47,907 bases of DNA from Candidatus Omnitrophota bacterium (GTDB lineage: Bacteria; Omnitrophota; Gorgyraeia; Duberdicusellales; Duberdicusellaceae): assembly GCA_016932855.1 (NCBI GenBank), contig JAFGCB010000062.1, forward strand, positions 1-47,907, given 5' to 3'. A model generated the notes under the pieces. The model worked only from the letters and a program-made list of their open reading frames with translations. It did no database searches and had not been told where the DNA came from. Shown here one piece after another: positions 7,844 to 16,580 of this stretch; positions within the stretch are counted from its first letter, which is position 1; every line of letters begins with the position of its first letter. A program made the translations under genes and the position numbers.

Positions 7844-9229
7844 ATGAAAGTCCTTTTGGTAAAACCTTATAATATATCCGATCACGTACAGCCTCCTTTA
7901 GGATTAGGATATCTTGCTTCTTCGATAAGAAAAGATCACCAGGTTGTAATCCTGGATTGCATTAAAGAAGATATAAGGTCTTTTGGTTTTGCAAAATTCT
8001 TAGACCGGATAAAACCCGATTTGGTAGGGTTCCAATGCTATACCTATGATATCCTGAATATTCAAAAGATGCTTGGAGACTGCAAGAAGCGTTGCCTGAT
8101 TACGGCTGCTGGCGGGCCTCATTGTTCGGCGATGCCCCTTGAGACTATGGATATTTTCGGCAGTGATTTAGATTTTTTATTCCAGGGAGAAGCAGAAATC
8201 GGATTTAAGAAGCTTCTGGATAAGTTGAGCGGCAAGCAGAAAATAGAATTTGAAGAAATAGGCGGTCTTGTCTGGAGAAAGGACGGCAAAGTCTTTATCA
8301 ACGATAAATATTTCTTAGAGGATATCGACAGCCTGGGGATGCCTGCTTGGGATTTAATAAAGCCTCAGGAATATCCTCAGTCTCAACACGGGGCATTCTT
8401 TAAAAAATTCCCCATAGCGCCGATAGTTACAACAAGGGGATGCCCTTTTTATTGCACTTTTTGCGCAGCCCATCTTGTGGCGGGCAGAAAGCTTAGGAAG
8501 AGAAAGGTTGAAAGCGTAATTAAGGAAATAAAAATGCTTTACGACAATCACGGAATAAGAGAATTTCATATAGTAGACGATAATTTTACTATGGACAAGT
8601 CTTTTGCTAAGGACTTTTTGATAAAATTTAAGGAATTGAATTTAGATGTTAGTTTGGCCGTGCCTAACGGAGTAAGAATCGATACCCTTGATGAAGAAAT
8701 GCTAGGTCTTATGAAGCAGGCCGGCATTTATCTCATTACTCTGGGTATAGAATCCGGTTCGGATAGAGTGCTTAAATTTATACGCAAGAGTCTAACTACC
8801 GAAAAAGTAAGGCGGGTGGTTAAGTTAATAAGAGGGTATGGCATAGATATCGCCGGTTTATTCATGCTGGGTTTTCCCGGAGAGACCCTGGAAGAGATGC
8901 GCAAGACAATAAAGCTATCCCGGGAGCTTGACTTAATCAGGGCAAGTTTTTTTACTTATTTACCGCTTCCGGGCACTGAAGGCTATAATGATCTTAAGAT
9001 TCAAAATAAGTTCGATGATAAGCTTGACTTTAAATATTTTTGTTTCATGAAAGCTTCCTTTACTCCCGAGGGAATCGATGAAAGGACCCTTAAGCGCATT
9101 CAGAAGAGAGCTCTTTTGGGATTTTTCTTGCGGCCCAGAGTTTTTTTCCGAAATCTGACGCAGATTAAATCCTTGAGCCATCTTAAGTTTTTGCTAAGAA
9201 GAGTTATAAGGTGGGTATTTCTTAGATAA
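7844..9229 (+). CDS. B12-binding radical SAM protein
   Basis: A 461-residue B12-rSAM enzyme. The cobalamin domain (about 1-140) has PPLGLGYLASSI at 17-28, AGGPHCSAMP at 89-98 and QGEAE at 114-118. The [4Fe-4S] cysteines are C200, C204 and C207 in TTRGCPFYCTFC. GIESGSDRVL and GFPGETLEEM later in the barrel are typical of the family. The C-terminus is basic and hydrophobic. It begins 17 bases after the PMT-like gene, so the two are probably one transcription unit. As with its relatives the substrate is unknown, but the repeated pairing of a membrane sugar transferase with a B12-rSAM in this window points to a lipid-linked sugar or polymer (inference). Confidence 0.9.
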   Translation: MKVLLVKPYNISDHVQPPLGLGYLASSIRKDHQVVILDCIKEDIRSFGFAKFLDRIKPDLVGFQCYTYDILNIQKMLGDCKKRCLITAAGGPHCSAMPLETMDIFGSDLDFLFQGEAEIGFKKLLDKLSGKQKIEFEEIGGLVWRKDGKVFINDKYFLEDIDSLGMPAWDLIKPQEYPQSQHGAFFKKFPIAPIVTTRGCPFYCTFCAAHLVAGRKLRKRKVESVIKEIKMLYDNHGIREFHIVDDNFTMDKSFAKDFLIKFKELNLDVSLAVPNGVRIDTLDEEMLGLMKQAGIYLITLGIESGSDRVLKFIRKSLTTEKVRRVVKLIRGYGIDIAGLFMLGFPGETLEEMRKTIKLSRELDLIRASFFTYLPLPGTEGYNDLKIQNKFDDKLDFKYFCFMKASFTPEGIDERTLKRIQKRALLGFFLRPRVFFRNLTQIKSLSHLKFLLRRVIRWVFLR

Positions 9230-9343
9230 TGCCGCTTTAAGCAATAATGCAGGTCAGAAATATAGGACGTCTGGTGTTTTTTTATAATAAAGCATTATTT
9301 AACGAAGTTAATTTTATTTCTCGAAGGGGTTAATTATTATTTC

Positions 9344-11002
9344 ATGAAGCAGAGACTTTACGATATGCCCATATTAAATGCAGTTTTATTATTAAGGAAT
9401 ATTGTTTTTGTATTCGTCCTTTATTTTATTCAGTATAACTTCGTAATTAATTATCATAATTACATTGGCCAATGGCTTGAAAGGCATTTTGTATATGATT
9501 TCTATAAGCTTAGAATTGAAAATCCGATAATAAACTATATCGTTGATAGATTGATATTAATTATGGACGGAAAGATTTATTCATTAATTAAGCCTTTATT
9601 TTTGATTATTTTGCCGCTTTTAATAATTTACTTAATTAACTGCTTTTTGGGTTATTTTGCTCCCAAAGCTTTTAAAAAAACTTTTTTTTTGTGTTCTCGG
9701 TTTTTGATAATAGGCAGTCTTTTGTTTCTGTTTAGCAGATTTTATTTATTATTGTCCATTAATCACACTTTGGTAATTGCCTTTATTCTTATGTTTGTAT
9801 ATCTTTACGATCTTGTTATTTTTGAATATCGAGATAGCTTTTTGGATAGGCCGGCAACCCAAGCAAGAATAAAGACTGTATTTTTGTTCCTTCCGGTAGT
9901 AGCAGAGCTTTTATTTCTGCCGCTTTATCTTATGCTTGTAGGTTTGGTCAAAGGCGGCGGCAAGAATAGGTTATTCAGCCTAATAAAATATGGCCATTTT
10001 TCCTTTATGTATTTTTTTATTTTTCTTATTACAATGCCTCTAAAGGTTACCGGGCTTGAGAATATCGTTACTACTCATCTCGTTGAAAATAGTTGTAGTT
10101 ACGGGTTAACTATGGACGAAGAATATTCTAGGTTATTCCTTTTTGTGGGGGGATCAAATATGATTAGTATGAATCTTGAGAAAAATCGCCTTTTTTCTGA
10201 GCGGGTTTATCCCTTAAAGGCGGATAAGCGAGATATATCGGAGGTGCTTGCTATAAGCCAGACGCGCAAGGAGATTTATATTATTGATAGGGGCGATAGA
10301 GATCTGGTCATAGTTGACTTTAATGGTTATTCTATAAAGGGTAAGGTGTATTCTGAAGGGTTTTCCTACGGAGACTCACGAGTTGAATACGGCCTGGGTT
10401 TTGTATATGTGATAAACGACGATGATTTTTTCCTGTATAAGATTGATCCGGCAGTTCCGGAAATTAAATCTCAGGTAGAATTCAAAAAAATGACCGGTGT
10501 TTTGAAGCAAAACAAGATAAAAGATGTATTGTATACCGCCGACTGGCACGATTTAGACGCAGTAAAAAAAAGAGTAAAGCCCTCGTATTTCATTTACGAG
10601 ATAGATACTTCAACTTTGGGAGTAAGAAGGATAATAGAGGTTTCCAGCGGGTGTTGGGATATGGCTGTGTCAGAAGACGGAAAGAAACTATTCTGCGCCC
10701 TTCCCTTTGCCGGGCCGTTTCGTTCTTATGTTTACGTAATTGACGCCGATAGTTTTCGGGTGATAGATAAGATTAAAGTTCCTCTGGGAACAAGAGCCAT
10801 TGCTCTTGACGATGAAAGAGGCCTTCTTTTTGCCGGTAGCGCCGCTACAAACCTTGTTGAAATAATTGATTTCGATACGAAAAAAGTCTTAAAGACCTAT
10901 AGGGCCGGCCCCTTTTCTTTAAGAGCTATAGCCGTGGATAAGAAAAGAAGGGATTTTTACGTATCAACAATGCATTTCGGTGTTTTAAAAGGAGAGTATT
11001 GA
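9344..11002 (+). CDS. Membrane-anchored beta-propeller protein, paralog A
   Basis: A 552-residue protein, the first of three paralogs (see 13139 and 14887). Residues 1-232 contain about six hydrophobic spans (near 13-35, 84-104, 115-137, 141-158, 177-201 and 215-231). Residues 240-552 are a series of blade-like repeats related to YVTN/NHL propellers, for example YVYVIDADSFRVIDKIKVP, then LLFAGSAATNLVEIIDFDT. The propeller would face outside and bind a glycan or protein; no catalytic residues are evident. The last 115 residues are almost identical in all three copies, while the membrane part has diverged strongly. A 114-base gap precedes it, with a TATAAT at 9283-9288 but no convincing -35 box. 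Family known only by repeat pattern, function unknown. Confidence 0.8.
   Translation: MKQRLYDMPILNAVLLLRNIVFVFVLYFIQYNFVINYHNYIGQWLERHFVYDFYKLRIENPIINYIVDRLILIMDGKIYSLIKPLFLIILPLLIIYLINCFLGYFAPKAFKKTFFLCSRFLIIGSLLFLFSRFYLLLSINHTLVIAFILMFVYLYDLVIFEYRDSFLDRPATQARIKTVFLFLPVVAELLFLPLYLMLVGLVKGGGKNRLFSLIKYGHFSFMYFFIFLITMPLKVTGLENIVTTHLVENSCSYGLTMDEEYSRLFLFVGGSNMISMNLEKNRLFSERVYPLKADKRDISEVLAISQTRKEIYIIDRGDRDLVIVDFNGYSIKGKVYSEGFSYGDSRVEYGLGFVYVINDDDFFLYKIDPAVPEIKSQVEFKKMTGVLKQNKIKDVLYTADWHDLDAVKKRVKPSYFIYEIDTSTLGVRRIIEVSSGCWDMAVSEDGKKLFCALPFAGPFRSYVYVIDADSFRVIDKIKVPLGTRAIALDDERGLLFAGSAATNLVEIIDFDTKKVLKTYRAGPFSLRAIAVDKKRRDFYVSTMHFGVLKGEY
10691..10752 (+). repeat. 62-nt sequence identical in propeller copies A and C
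   Basis: Bases 10691-10752 of copy A match 16252-16313 of copy C without a mismatch. The same stretch in copy B (from 14504) differs by only two bases. It encodes LFCALPFAGPFRSYVYVID and sits inside a longer zone (about 330 bases to the stop) of high identity, including third codon positions. The surrounding 5' parts of the genes are very different, which suggests gene conversion or strong constraint. Confidence 0.85.
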
Positions 11003-11024
11003 TTTACTAAAGTTCATAAGTCCC

Positions 11025-12329
11025 ATGCAAAATTTTTTCATAGACTATTTAGCAAAATATAATTTAGGGCCTACAAAGTACAGGCGCTGGATTCCTTTGG
11101 ATTTTTTAAACGCAATATCCATTTTACGCCGGCAAGGAATTCCGGCTAAGCTTATTTCAGGAAAAGAGGCTCTTGGTATAGCAGTAAAAGGGGGATTAAA
11201 TTTTTTTATTTCCAGCTCACATCTGGATATTTGGCAATGCCCGCCGTTAGATATAAGTCCCGGTTTCTATGAATTATGCAGAAAGCTTGCTCAAAATAAT
11301 AATCTTTTTGTATCCGGTTTTCACGGCACATTATTGCCTGAGATTATGCTCGCTAAAACTTCGGCTAAAGCTATAATCCGTAGTGAGCCGGAGGCAGTTA
11401 TGGAAGAGATTAGTAAAGCAAGGCCCTTTGATCAGATCAAGGGGATAACATATCGTAATCATGATAAGATAGTAAGCAATCCCGACCAAGGTTTTCTTGA
11501 CTTAAAAAAGATTCCTGTTCCGGCCTACGATCAGGTGGATTTCAGGCTTTATCGATACGGCTTAACCGGCTGGGATAATTTCGCGATTTTTGAGACTTCT
11601 CGGGGGTGTAAATTCAACTGTGAGTTTTGCTCTAAAGATGTAATGTACGGCCGGCAATACAGGATTAAGGATCCTGAACAAGCAAAGAGAGAGATTGAGA
11701 CCGCGATTCTTGACCACAAGGCAAGGTCAGGCTATTTTTTTGATTTGGATTTCTTAAGCAATAAAGAAACGGTAGAAGAACTATGTAATTTCTTAGCTAA
11801 AAGAAAGTATGATTTTAAATGGTGCTGCCAGACAAAAATTGACGAAGTTGATGCCGGGCTTTTGAAATTAATGAGGCAGGCCGGGTGTCGGCTTGTACAT
11901 TACGGCATCGAGACATATTCGGATATTAATGGAAACAGAAAATATAAATCATTTAGTCTCGAAAAGGCAAAGAAGGTAATCCAGGAAACCGAATCTTTGG
12001 GGATTTATTCTTTATGTTTTTACATAATAGGATTCAACGGGCATCTAAGCCCCGGGGAAGACAGAAAGACATTGAGGATGATGCATGAGATTGATTCAAG
12101 GTATATTTCTTTACACCGTTATTATAATTACAGGGATAAAGATTTAATGCAGAGGGGGCTCGGAGGATTTAAAAGAAGAAAGATCGATAAGATCGGAATT
12201 ACAATCTTAATGAGTTTATTGTTGTATTATTTCTCTCCCAAGAGAATCATAAAGTACTTGTCGGAAGACGCAGGCAGAGGGTTTCTGCCGCGGCTTAAGT
12301 ATTTCTTAGCCGCAATCTGGCAGTCATGA
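11025..12329 (+). CDS. Radical SAM protein with divergent B12-type N-terminal domain
   Basis: A 434-residue rSAM protein. The cluster cysteines are C195, C199 and C202 in TSRGCKFNCEFC, preceded by IPVPAYDQVD, typical of the linker between B12 and rSAM domains. The N-terminal 150 residues align with the cobalamin-binding fold (VSGFHGTLLPE at 96-106), but the glycine-rich loop is SGFH rather than GGxH. The usual GFPGE turn has become GFNGHLSPGE. Cobalamin binding is therefore less sure than in its neighbours. YGIETYSDINGNRKYKSFS shows the normal radical-barrel strand. The stop overlaps the following GT2 start (ATGA, 12326-12329), so the two proteins are likely made together and may act on the same sugar intermediate. 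Confidence 0.86.
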   Translation: MQNFFIDYLAKYNLGPTKYRRWIPLDFLNAISILRRQGIPAKLISGKEALGIAVKGGLNFFISSSHLDIWQCPPLDISPGFYELCRKLAQNNNLFVSGFHGTLLPEIMLAKTSAKAIIRSEPEAVMEEISKARPFDQIKGITYRNHDKIVSNPDQGFLDLKKIPVPAYDQVDFRLYRYGLTGWDNFAIFETSRGCKFNCEFCSKDVMYGRQYRIKDPEQAKREIETAILDHKARSGYFFDLDFLSNKETVEELCNFLAKRKYDFKWCCQTKIDEVDAGLLKLMRQAGCRLVHYGIETYSDINGNRKYKSFSLEKAKKVIQETESLGIYSLCFYIIGFNGHLSPGEDRKTLRMMHEIDSRYISLHRYYNYRDKDLMQRGLGGFKRRKIDKIGITILMSLLLYYFSPKRIIKYLSEDAGRGFLPRLKYFLAAIWQS

Positions 12330-13015
12330 TAAAAGAGATAAGTGTTGTTCTTCCCGTCTATAATGAGTCTGAAATTATCGCCAAGGTTTTAGATGAAGTT
12401 TTGTCGTTTGTCCGGAAGAGGTTCGACAAATACGAGATTGTTGTTGTTGATGACGGAAGCATTGATAATTCAGGCCGGATAATAAAAAATCTCTGTCAAA
12501 GCAACGGGCATATAAATCTGGTGACCCACGAAAATAACAGAGGCTACGGCGCCGCCATAAGAACAGGATTAAAAACAGCTTGTCTTGACTATATTTGTTT
12601 TATGGACGCCGATGCCCAGTTTAGGATAGAGGATATAGATTCGTTGTTGCCGTATATAGATGATTATCACATAGTTATAGGCTATAGAGAAAAACGCAAG
12701 GATCCTTTATATAGGGTTTTTCTGGGAAAAATTTTTACTATTTTTTTTAATTTCTATTTAAATACGCATTTTAGAGACATAAATTGCGGCTACAAGCTAT
12801 TTAAGCGGAACTGTCTTAAGGGCATGTCTCTAAAACTAAACGGACCTTTAATTAATACTGAGATTTTGATTGCGAGCAAAAAAATGGGATTGAAAATAAA
12901 AGAATGTTCTGTTCCGCATTATCCCAGAGCTTCCGGACAGCAGACCGGAGCAAAAATATCAACTATATTTAAGGCTTTTAAGGACTTTTTTTGTATGTTA
13001 TTTAAGATCCATTAA
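12326..13015 (+). CDS. GT2 glycosyltransferase, polyprenyl-phosphate sugar synthase type
   Basis: A 229-residue family 2 glycosyltransferase of the DPM1/GtrB-like branch. These enzymes transfer a sugar from a nucleotide donor to polyprenyl phosphate at the cytoplasmic face of the membrane. The nucleotide-binding N-terminus is SVVLPVYNESEII, VVVDDGS is at 39-45, and DADAQ (94-98) is the metal-binding DxD motif. RDINCGYKLFKR is the acceptor region typical of this branch. There are no strong C-terminal spans, so it resembles the short soluble form. Its product could feed the PMT-like enzymes of this window (inference). It is coupled by a 4-base overlap to the preceding rSAM gene. Confidence 0.88.
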   Translation: MIKEISVVLPVYNESEIIAKVLDEVLSFVRKRFDKYEIVVVDDGSIDNSGRIIKNLCQSNGHINLVTHENNRGYGAAIRTGLKTACLDYICFMDADAQFRIEDIDSLLPYIDDYHIVIGYREKRKDPLYRVFLGKIFTIFFNFYLNTHFRDINCGYKLFKRNCLKGMSLKLNGPLINTEILIASKKMGLKIKECSVPHYPRASGQQTGAKISTIFKAFKDFFCMLFKIH

Positions 13016-13138
13016 GGTTTTAAGGGGTTTATCTGCTGGTATTTTTTATAACTTATGGCGATTATGTTAATAGTAAGGTTTGCATTTTCTTTTATTGGGT
13101 GTTTACGGCTTAAAAAGGATCGGTCAAGCATATAGGAA

Positions 13139-14815
13139 ATGAATATAGGCGATAAATATAGCAAGACATCAATGCCGGCAGTATTCTTAAAAGCAAGGAT
13201 TATTATTTTAATAATCCCTCTTTTATTTTTACCTAAGCTTTTAGTTAATTATCATAGCCGTATTAACGAAGTTCTCGGCAAAGACCTTGGTGATTTCTTC
13301 TTTGACATACGCCAGAGGTGTCAGGCTATAAATTATACAGTTGAAAGGTTTATCTTGATTGCTGACGGAAAATTATTTCTTATCGGAAGAGCTTTATTAA
13401 TGGCTGGGTTTTTGTTTATTTTTGTACTTTTGGTTCATTTTCTTTTCCGCTATTTTGCTAGGAGGGTTTTTGAAAAAACCCTTTTTATTTACAGCCGATT
13501 TATAGCTATAGCCTGTATTTTATCCATGGGCAGCTTATTTTATCTGTCATTGCCGATTGGCCTTACAGCGGCAGTTGTATTTATTGTGATGTTTATGTAT
13601 TTGCTTGATTTTATTTATTTTGAATATAAAGAAAAATCCCTTAATAAACACGTGATTACGAAGTTAGTAAAGGCCATCGTTATCTTTTTACCCGGTATCG
13701 GGGAGCTATTATTTGCCCCCTTTTATCTAATTTTTTCCGGCTGGATCAGAGCTTATCGGAATAATCGCTTATTTGCTTTACTAAGGCATATTCATTTTGC
13801 CTGTATATATATTCTTGTATTTATTATGATAATTCCTTTAAAAGCCGAGACCGTTCAGGTTGTGGATACTCTGCAAACCTACGGGGATTCCGGACTTTAC
13901 GGGCAGGTTTTATCGGAAAAGAATTCTAAATTGTTTGTGATGGCGGCGAGCGGCAGGAGAATTATAAGTCTTAATATCGATGACAATAATAAAGTTATAT
14001 CTGTTCAGGGCAGCTATCCAGATTGTACAGAGCAAGAGGAATTTCGTTTGTCAGAAGTTTTTGATATAAGTGAAGAAAGACAGGAGATTTATCTTGTTGA
14101 TAAAGGCCGCAAGCTATTTATTATAGTAGATTCTAACGATTGTTCGGAAAAAAGCTCTTTGTATTCGGACGGTTTTAGATTCGGAGATTCCAGGATTAGG
14201 TATGCTGAAGGCTTTGTCTATGTAATTAATGATGATCCACACTTTATTTTTAAGATTGATCCGAAGATCCCCGAGATAATAATTCAAATCCCCTTTAAGA
14301 CATATAACGGTGTTTTGGAATACAATAAGGTAAAAAATGTATTGTATACGGCAGAGTGGCTGTATCGGGGCGAACCCGGAGAAAACATTGATCCCGATTA
14401 TTTTATTTACGAATTAGATACTTTAAGTTTGGGAGTATATAGGAAGATAAAGATTCCCGGGGGATGCTGGCAGGTAGTCGTATCAGAAGACGGAAAAAGA
14501 CTATTCTGCGCCCTTCCCTTTGCCGGGCCGTTTCGTTCGTATGTTTACGTAATTGACGCCGACAGTTTTGAAGTGATAGATAAGATTAAAGTTCCTCTGG
14601 GTACAAGAGCCATTGCTCTTGATGATGAACGAAATCTTCTTTTTGCCGGAAGCATAGCCACAAACCTTGTTGAAATAATCGATTTAGATACAAAAAAAAT
14701 TTTAAAAACCTATAAGGCCGGCCCTTTTTACTTAAGGGCTATTGTTTTGGATAAAAAGAGGAATAGTTTTTATATAACATCAAGAAATTCCGGGCTTTTT
14801 AAAGGAAATTATTAA
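13139..14815 (+). CDS. Membrane-anchored beta-propeller protein, paralog B
   Basis: A 558-residue paralog of the proteins at 9344 and 14887, with the same two-part structure: six hydrophobic spans in about 1-235 and a propeller-like region after it. The membrane half is recognisably related to copy A (an NYH motif near residue 38 and INYxVxRxILIxDGK are shared) but mostly diverged. The C-terminal 110 residues carry the conserved LFCALPFAGPFRSYVYVID and LGTRAIALDDER blocks. The ATG follows ATAGGAA, an acceptable ribosome binding site. A 123-base gap after the GT2 gene shows no clear promoter. The ligand is unknown. Placement of copies B and C side by side, directly before a sulfatase-fold gene, suggests a joint surface role. 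Confidence 0.8.
   Translation: MNIGDKYSKTSMPAVFLKARIIILIIPLLFLPKLLVNYHSRINEVLGKDLGDFFFDIRQRCQAINYTVERFILIADGKLFLIGRALLMAGFLFIFVLLVHFLFRYFARRVFEKTLFIYSRFIAIACILSMGSLFYLSLPIGLTAAVVFIVMFMYLLDFIYFEYKEKSLNKHVITKLVKAIVIFLPGIGELLFAPFYLIFSGWIRAYRNNRLFALLRHIHFACIYILVFIMIIPLKAETVQVVDTLQTYGDSGLYGQVLSEKNSKLFVMAASGRRIISLNIDDNNKVISVQGSYPDCTEQEEFRLSEVFDISEERQEIYLVDKGRKLFIIVDSNDCSEKSSLYSDGFRFGDSRIRYAEGFVYVINDDPHFIFKIDPKIPEIIIQIPFKTYNGVLEYNKVKNVLYTAEWLYRGEPGENIDPDYFIYELDTLSLGVYRKIKIPGGCWQVVVSEDGKRLFCALPFAGPFRSYVYVIDADSFEVIDKIKVPLGTRAIALDDERNLLFAGSIATNLVEIIDLDTKKILKTYKAGPFYLRAIVLDKKRNSFYITSRNSGLFKGNY
14504..14625 (+). repeat. Copy B of the conserved 3' propeller segment
   Basis: This stretch matches 10691-10812 (copy A) and 16252-16373 (copy C) with few mismatches. 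Perfect runs shared by all three include 35 bases from 14504 and 23 bases after one mismatch. Synonymous sites are conserved too, unlike in the 5' halves of the genes. Confidence 0.8.
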
Positions 14816-14886
14816 TGTGCAAAGAATTTTAATAGGCTTATTTTAATTGGGATTTTTAAAGTCAGGGTAATTTTTATTATTATTTT

Positions 14887-16563
14887 ATGAAGCCTAGAGG
14901 AAAAAAGTTATTCACCCGGGATATGTTTTTAAGGTTAAGGATTCTTATATTCCTTTTGCCTCTTTATTTCTTGTTTGATGTTTTTGCAAATTATTCATAC
15001 TATGCCAATTTTACCGGAGGAGGAGGTTTTCAGTATGTTTTCTACGAATGCAGGTTAAAATACCCGATAATAAACGATATAGCCGAAAAGACAATTTTGT
15101 TTTTTGACGGCAGGTTTTCTCTTTTAGGGCAGGCTTTCTTATCGGCAGCTCTGCCGCTTGCAGCTATTTACGGTATGCGTTTTATTTGGGGTTATTCTCG
15201 CCGTAAAACTTCCGATAAAACTCTGGTTTTCTTGGGCTGGTTTTTTGCGATAGCCGGAATATTGTTGTTTCATGGTATATTTTATCTTTCATTATCGGTT
15301 GATCGCGCCTTAGGGATAGCTTTTTTTGTGATGTTTGTGTATCTGTTTGATTTTAGTTTCTTTGAAGACAAAGAGATGTCTTTGGATATACCTATAAATC
15401 GCAGGGTGATGAAAACAGTATTCTTGTTTTTGCCCGGCTTGGCTGAGTTCTTGTTTTTACCCTTGTATTTGGCTCTGGCCGGCTGGGCTAAGAATTACCA
15501 CAAAAATAAATTATTTAACTTTGTTAAATATATGCATTTTTCGCTTATATGTTTTTCGGTCTTTGTTATTGTCACACCGCTGAAAGCCGGAACGGTTAAG
15601 AATATAATTACTGAGGATATTACCAAGGGAACCGATACTTACGGTTTGAAGATAGGCGATGACGGAAAGAGATTGTTTGTTTTAAGTAAGTACCCTTCAG
15701 GCCTGGTAAGTGTTAATGTAGAAGATGAGAATCAAATATCTTCTGAACGCATTTATCCCAAAGAACCCCGCAATGTTTTTTTAGCAGAAGTATTTGATAT
15801 AGGCCAGCAACGCGAGGAGATTTACCTTATTGACAGAGGCCGTAAAGAATTAATTATCCTTGATTTTAACGATTATTCGATAAAAGGCTCTATATACTCC
15901 GGCGGTTTTAATAACGGAGATTCCAGGAGCGAATACGCCGAAGGTTTTGTTTATGTAATAAACGACAATGCATATTACCTTTATAAGATTGACCCGGCAG
16001 CTTCTAAAATAGCCCTTCAAGTTCCCTTCGAGAAAATGACAATTGCGTTGGAATATAACAGGGTAAAAGATGTTTTGTATACCATGGAGTGGTGTGATAA
16101 CGAGGTTTTGGAGAAGTCAGCTTCAAGGTACAAAATAAAACCTTTGTGTTTTCTTTATGAAATAGATGCTTCAAGCCTTCAAATAAAAAGGCAGATAGCA
16201 GTTGAAGGCGGATGCTGGGAGATTGTAGCATCCAAAGACGGCAGTAAGTTATTCTGCGCCCTTCCCTTTGCCGGGCCGTTTCGTTCTTATGTTTACGTAA
16301 TTGACGCCGATAGGTTTGAAGTGATAGATAAGATTAAAGTTCCTCTTGGAACAAGAGCCATTGCTCTTGACGATGAAAGAAACCTTCTTTTTGCCGGTAG
16401 TGCCGCCACAAACTTCATTGATATTATCGATTTAAATACGAAGAAAGTCTTAAAGACCCTTAGGGCTGGCCCTTTTTCTTTAAGGGCCATAGTTTTGGAT
16501 AAAGAGAGAAGGTATTTTTACGCATCGACAAGACATTTCGGTGTTTTACGGGGGAAGTATTAA
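14887..16563 (+). CDS. Membrane-anchored beta-propeller protein, paralog C
   Basis: A 558-residue third copy of the membrane-propeller family. Hydrophobic spans occupy about 18-38, 80-105, 115-137, 141-158, 177-200 and 215-232; the blades follow from about 240. Each half-blade has the pattern of hydrophobic strand, ID(A/L)D, then a turn, for example LIILDFNDYSIKGS and FLYEIDASSLQIKR. The final third matches copy A at nucleotide level better than the rest of the gene does (62 bases identical from 16252). It lies 71 bases after copy B and 17 bases before the sulfatase-fold gene, so those genes are probably cotranscribed. Function is unknown; sensing or binding a surface polymer is a guess from the fold. 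Confidence 0.8.
   Translation: MKPRGKKLFTRDMFLRLRILIFLLPLYFLFDVFANYSYYANFTGGGGFQYVFYECRLKYPIINDIAEKTILFFDGRFSLLGQAFLSAALPLAAIYGMRFIWGYSRRKTSDKTLVFLGWFFAIAGILLFHGIFYLSLSVDRALGIAFFVMFVYLFDFSFFEDKEMSLDIPINRRVMKTVFLFLPGLAEFLFLPLYLALAGWAKNYHKNKLFNFVKYMHFSLICFSVFVIVTPLKAGTVKNIITEDITKGTDTYGLKIGDDGKRLFVLSKYPSGLVSVNVEDENQISSERIYPKEPRNVFLAEVFDIGQQREEIYLIDRGRKELIILDFNDYSIKGSIYSGGFNNGDSRSEYAEGFVYVINDNAYYLYKIDPAASKIALQVPFEKMTIALEYNRVKDVLYTMEWCDNEVLEKSASRYKIKPLCFLYEIDASSLQIKRQIAVEGGCWEIVASKDGSKLFCALPFAGPFRSYVYVIDADRFEVIDKIKVPLGTRAIALDDERNLLFAGSAATNFIDIIDLNTKKVLKTLRAGPFSLRAIVLDKERRYFYASTRHFGVLRGKY
16252..16313 (+). repeat. 62-nt sequence identical to 10691-10752
   Basis: Copy C partner of the perfect 62-base match with propeller copy A, about 5.6 kb apart and in the same reading frame. 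The match continues with short gaps to about 16380. Confidence 0.85.
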
Positions 16564-16580
16564 TATAGGAGTATAGAAAG

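Noticed and set aside
9277..9288. TATAAT before propeller copy A as a promoter
   Set aside because: No acceptable -35 hexamer lies 15-19 bases upstream; in A+T-rich DNA a lone -10 box is weak evidence.
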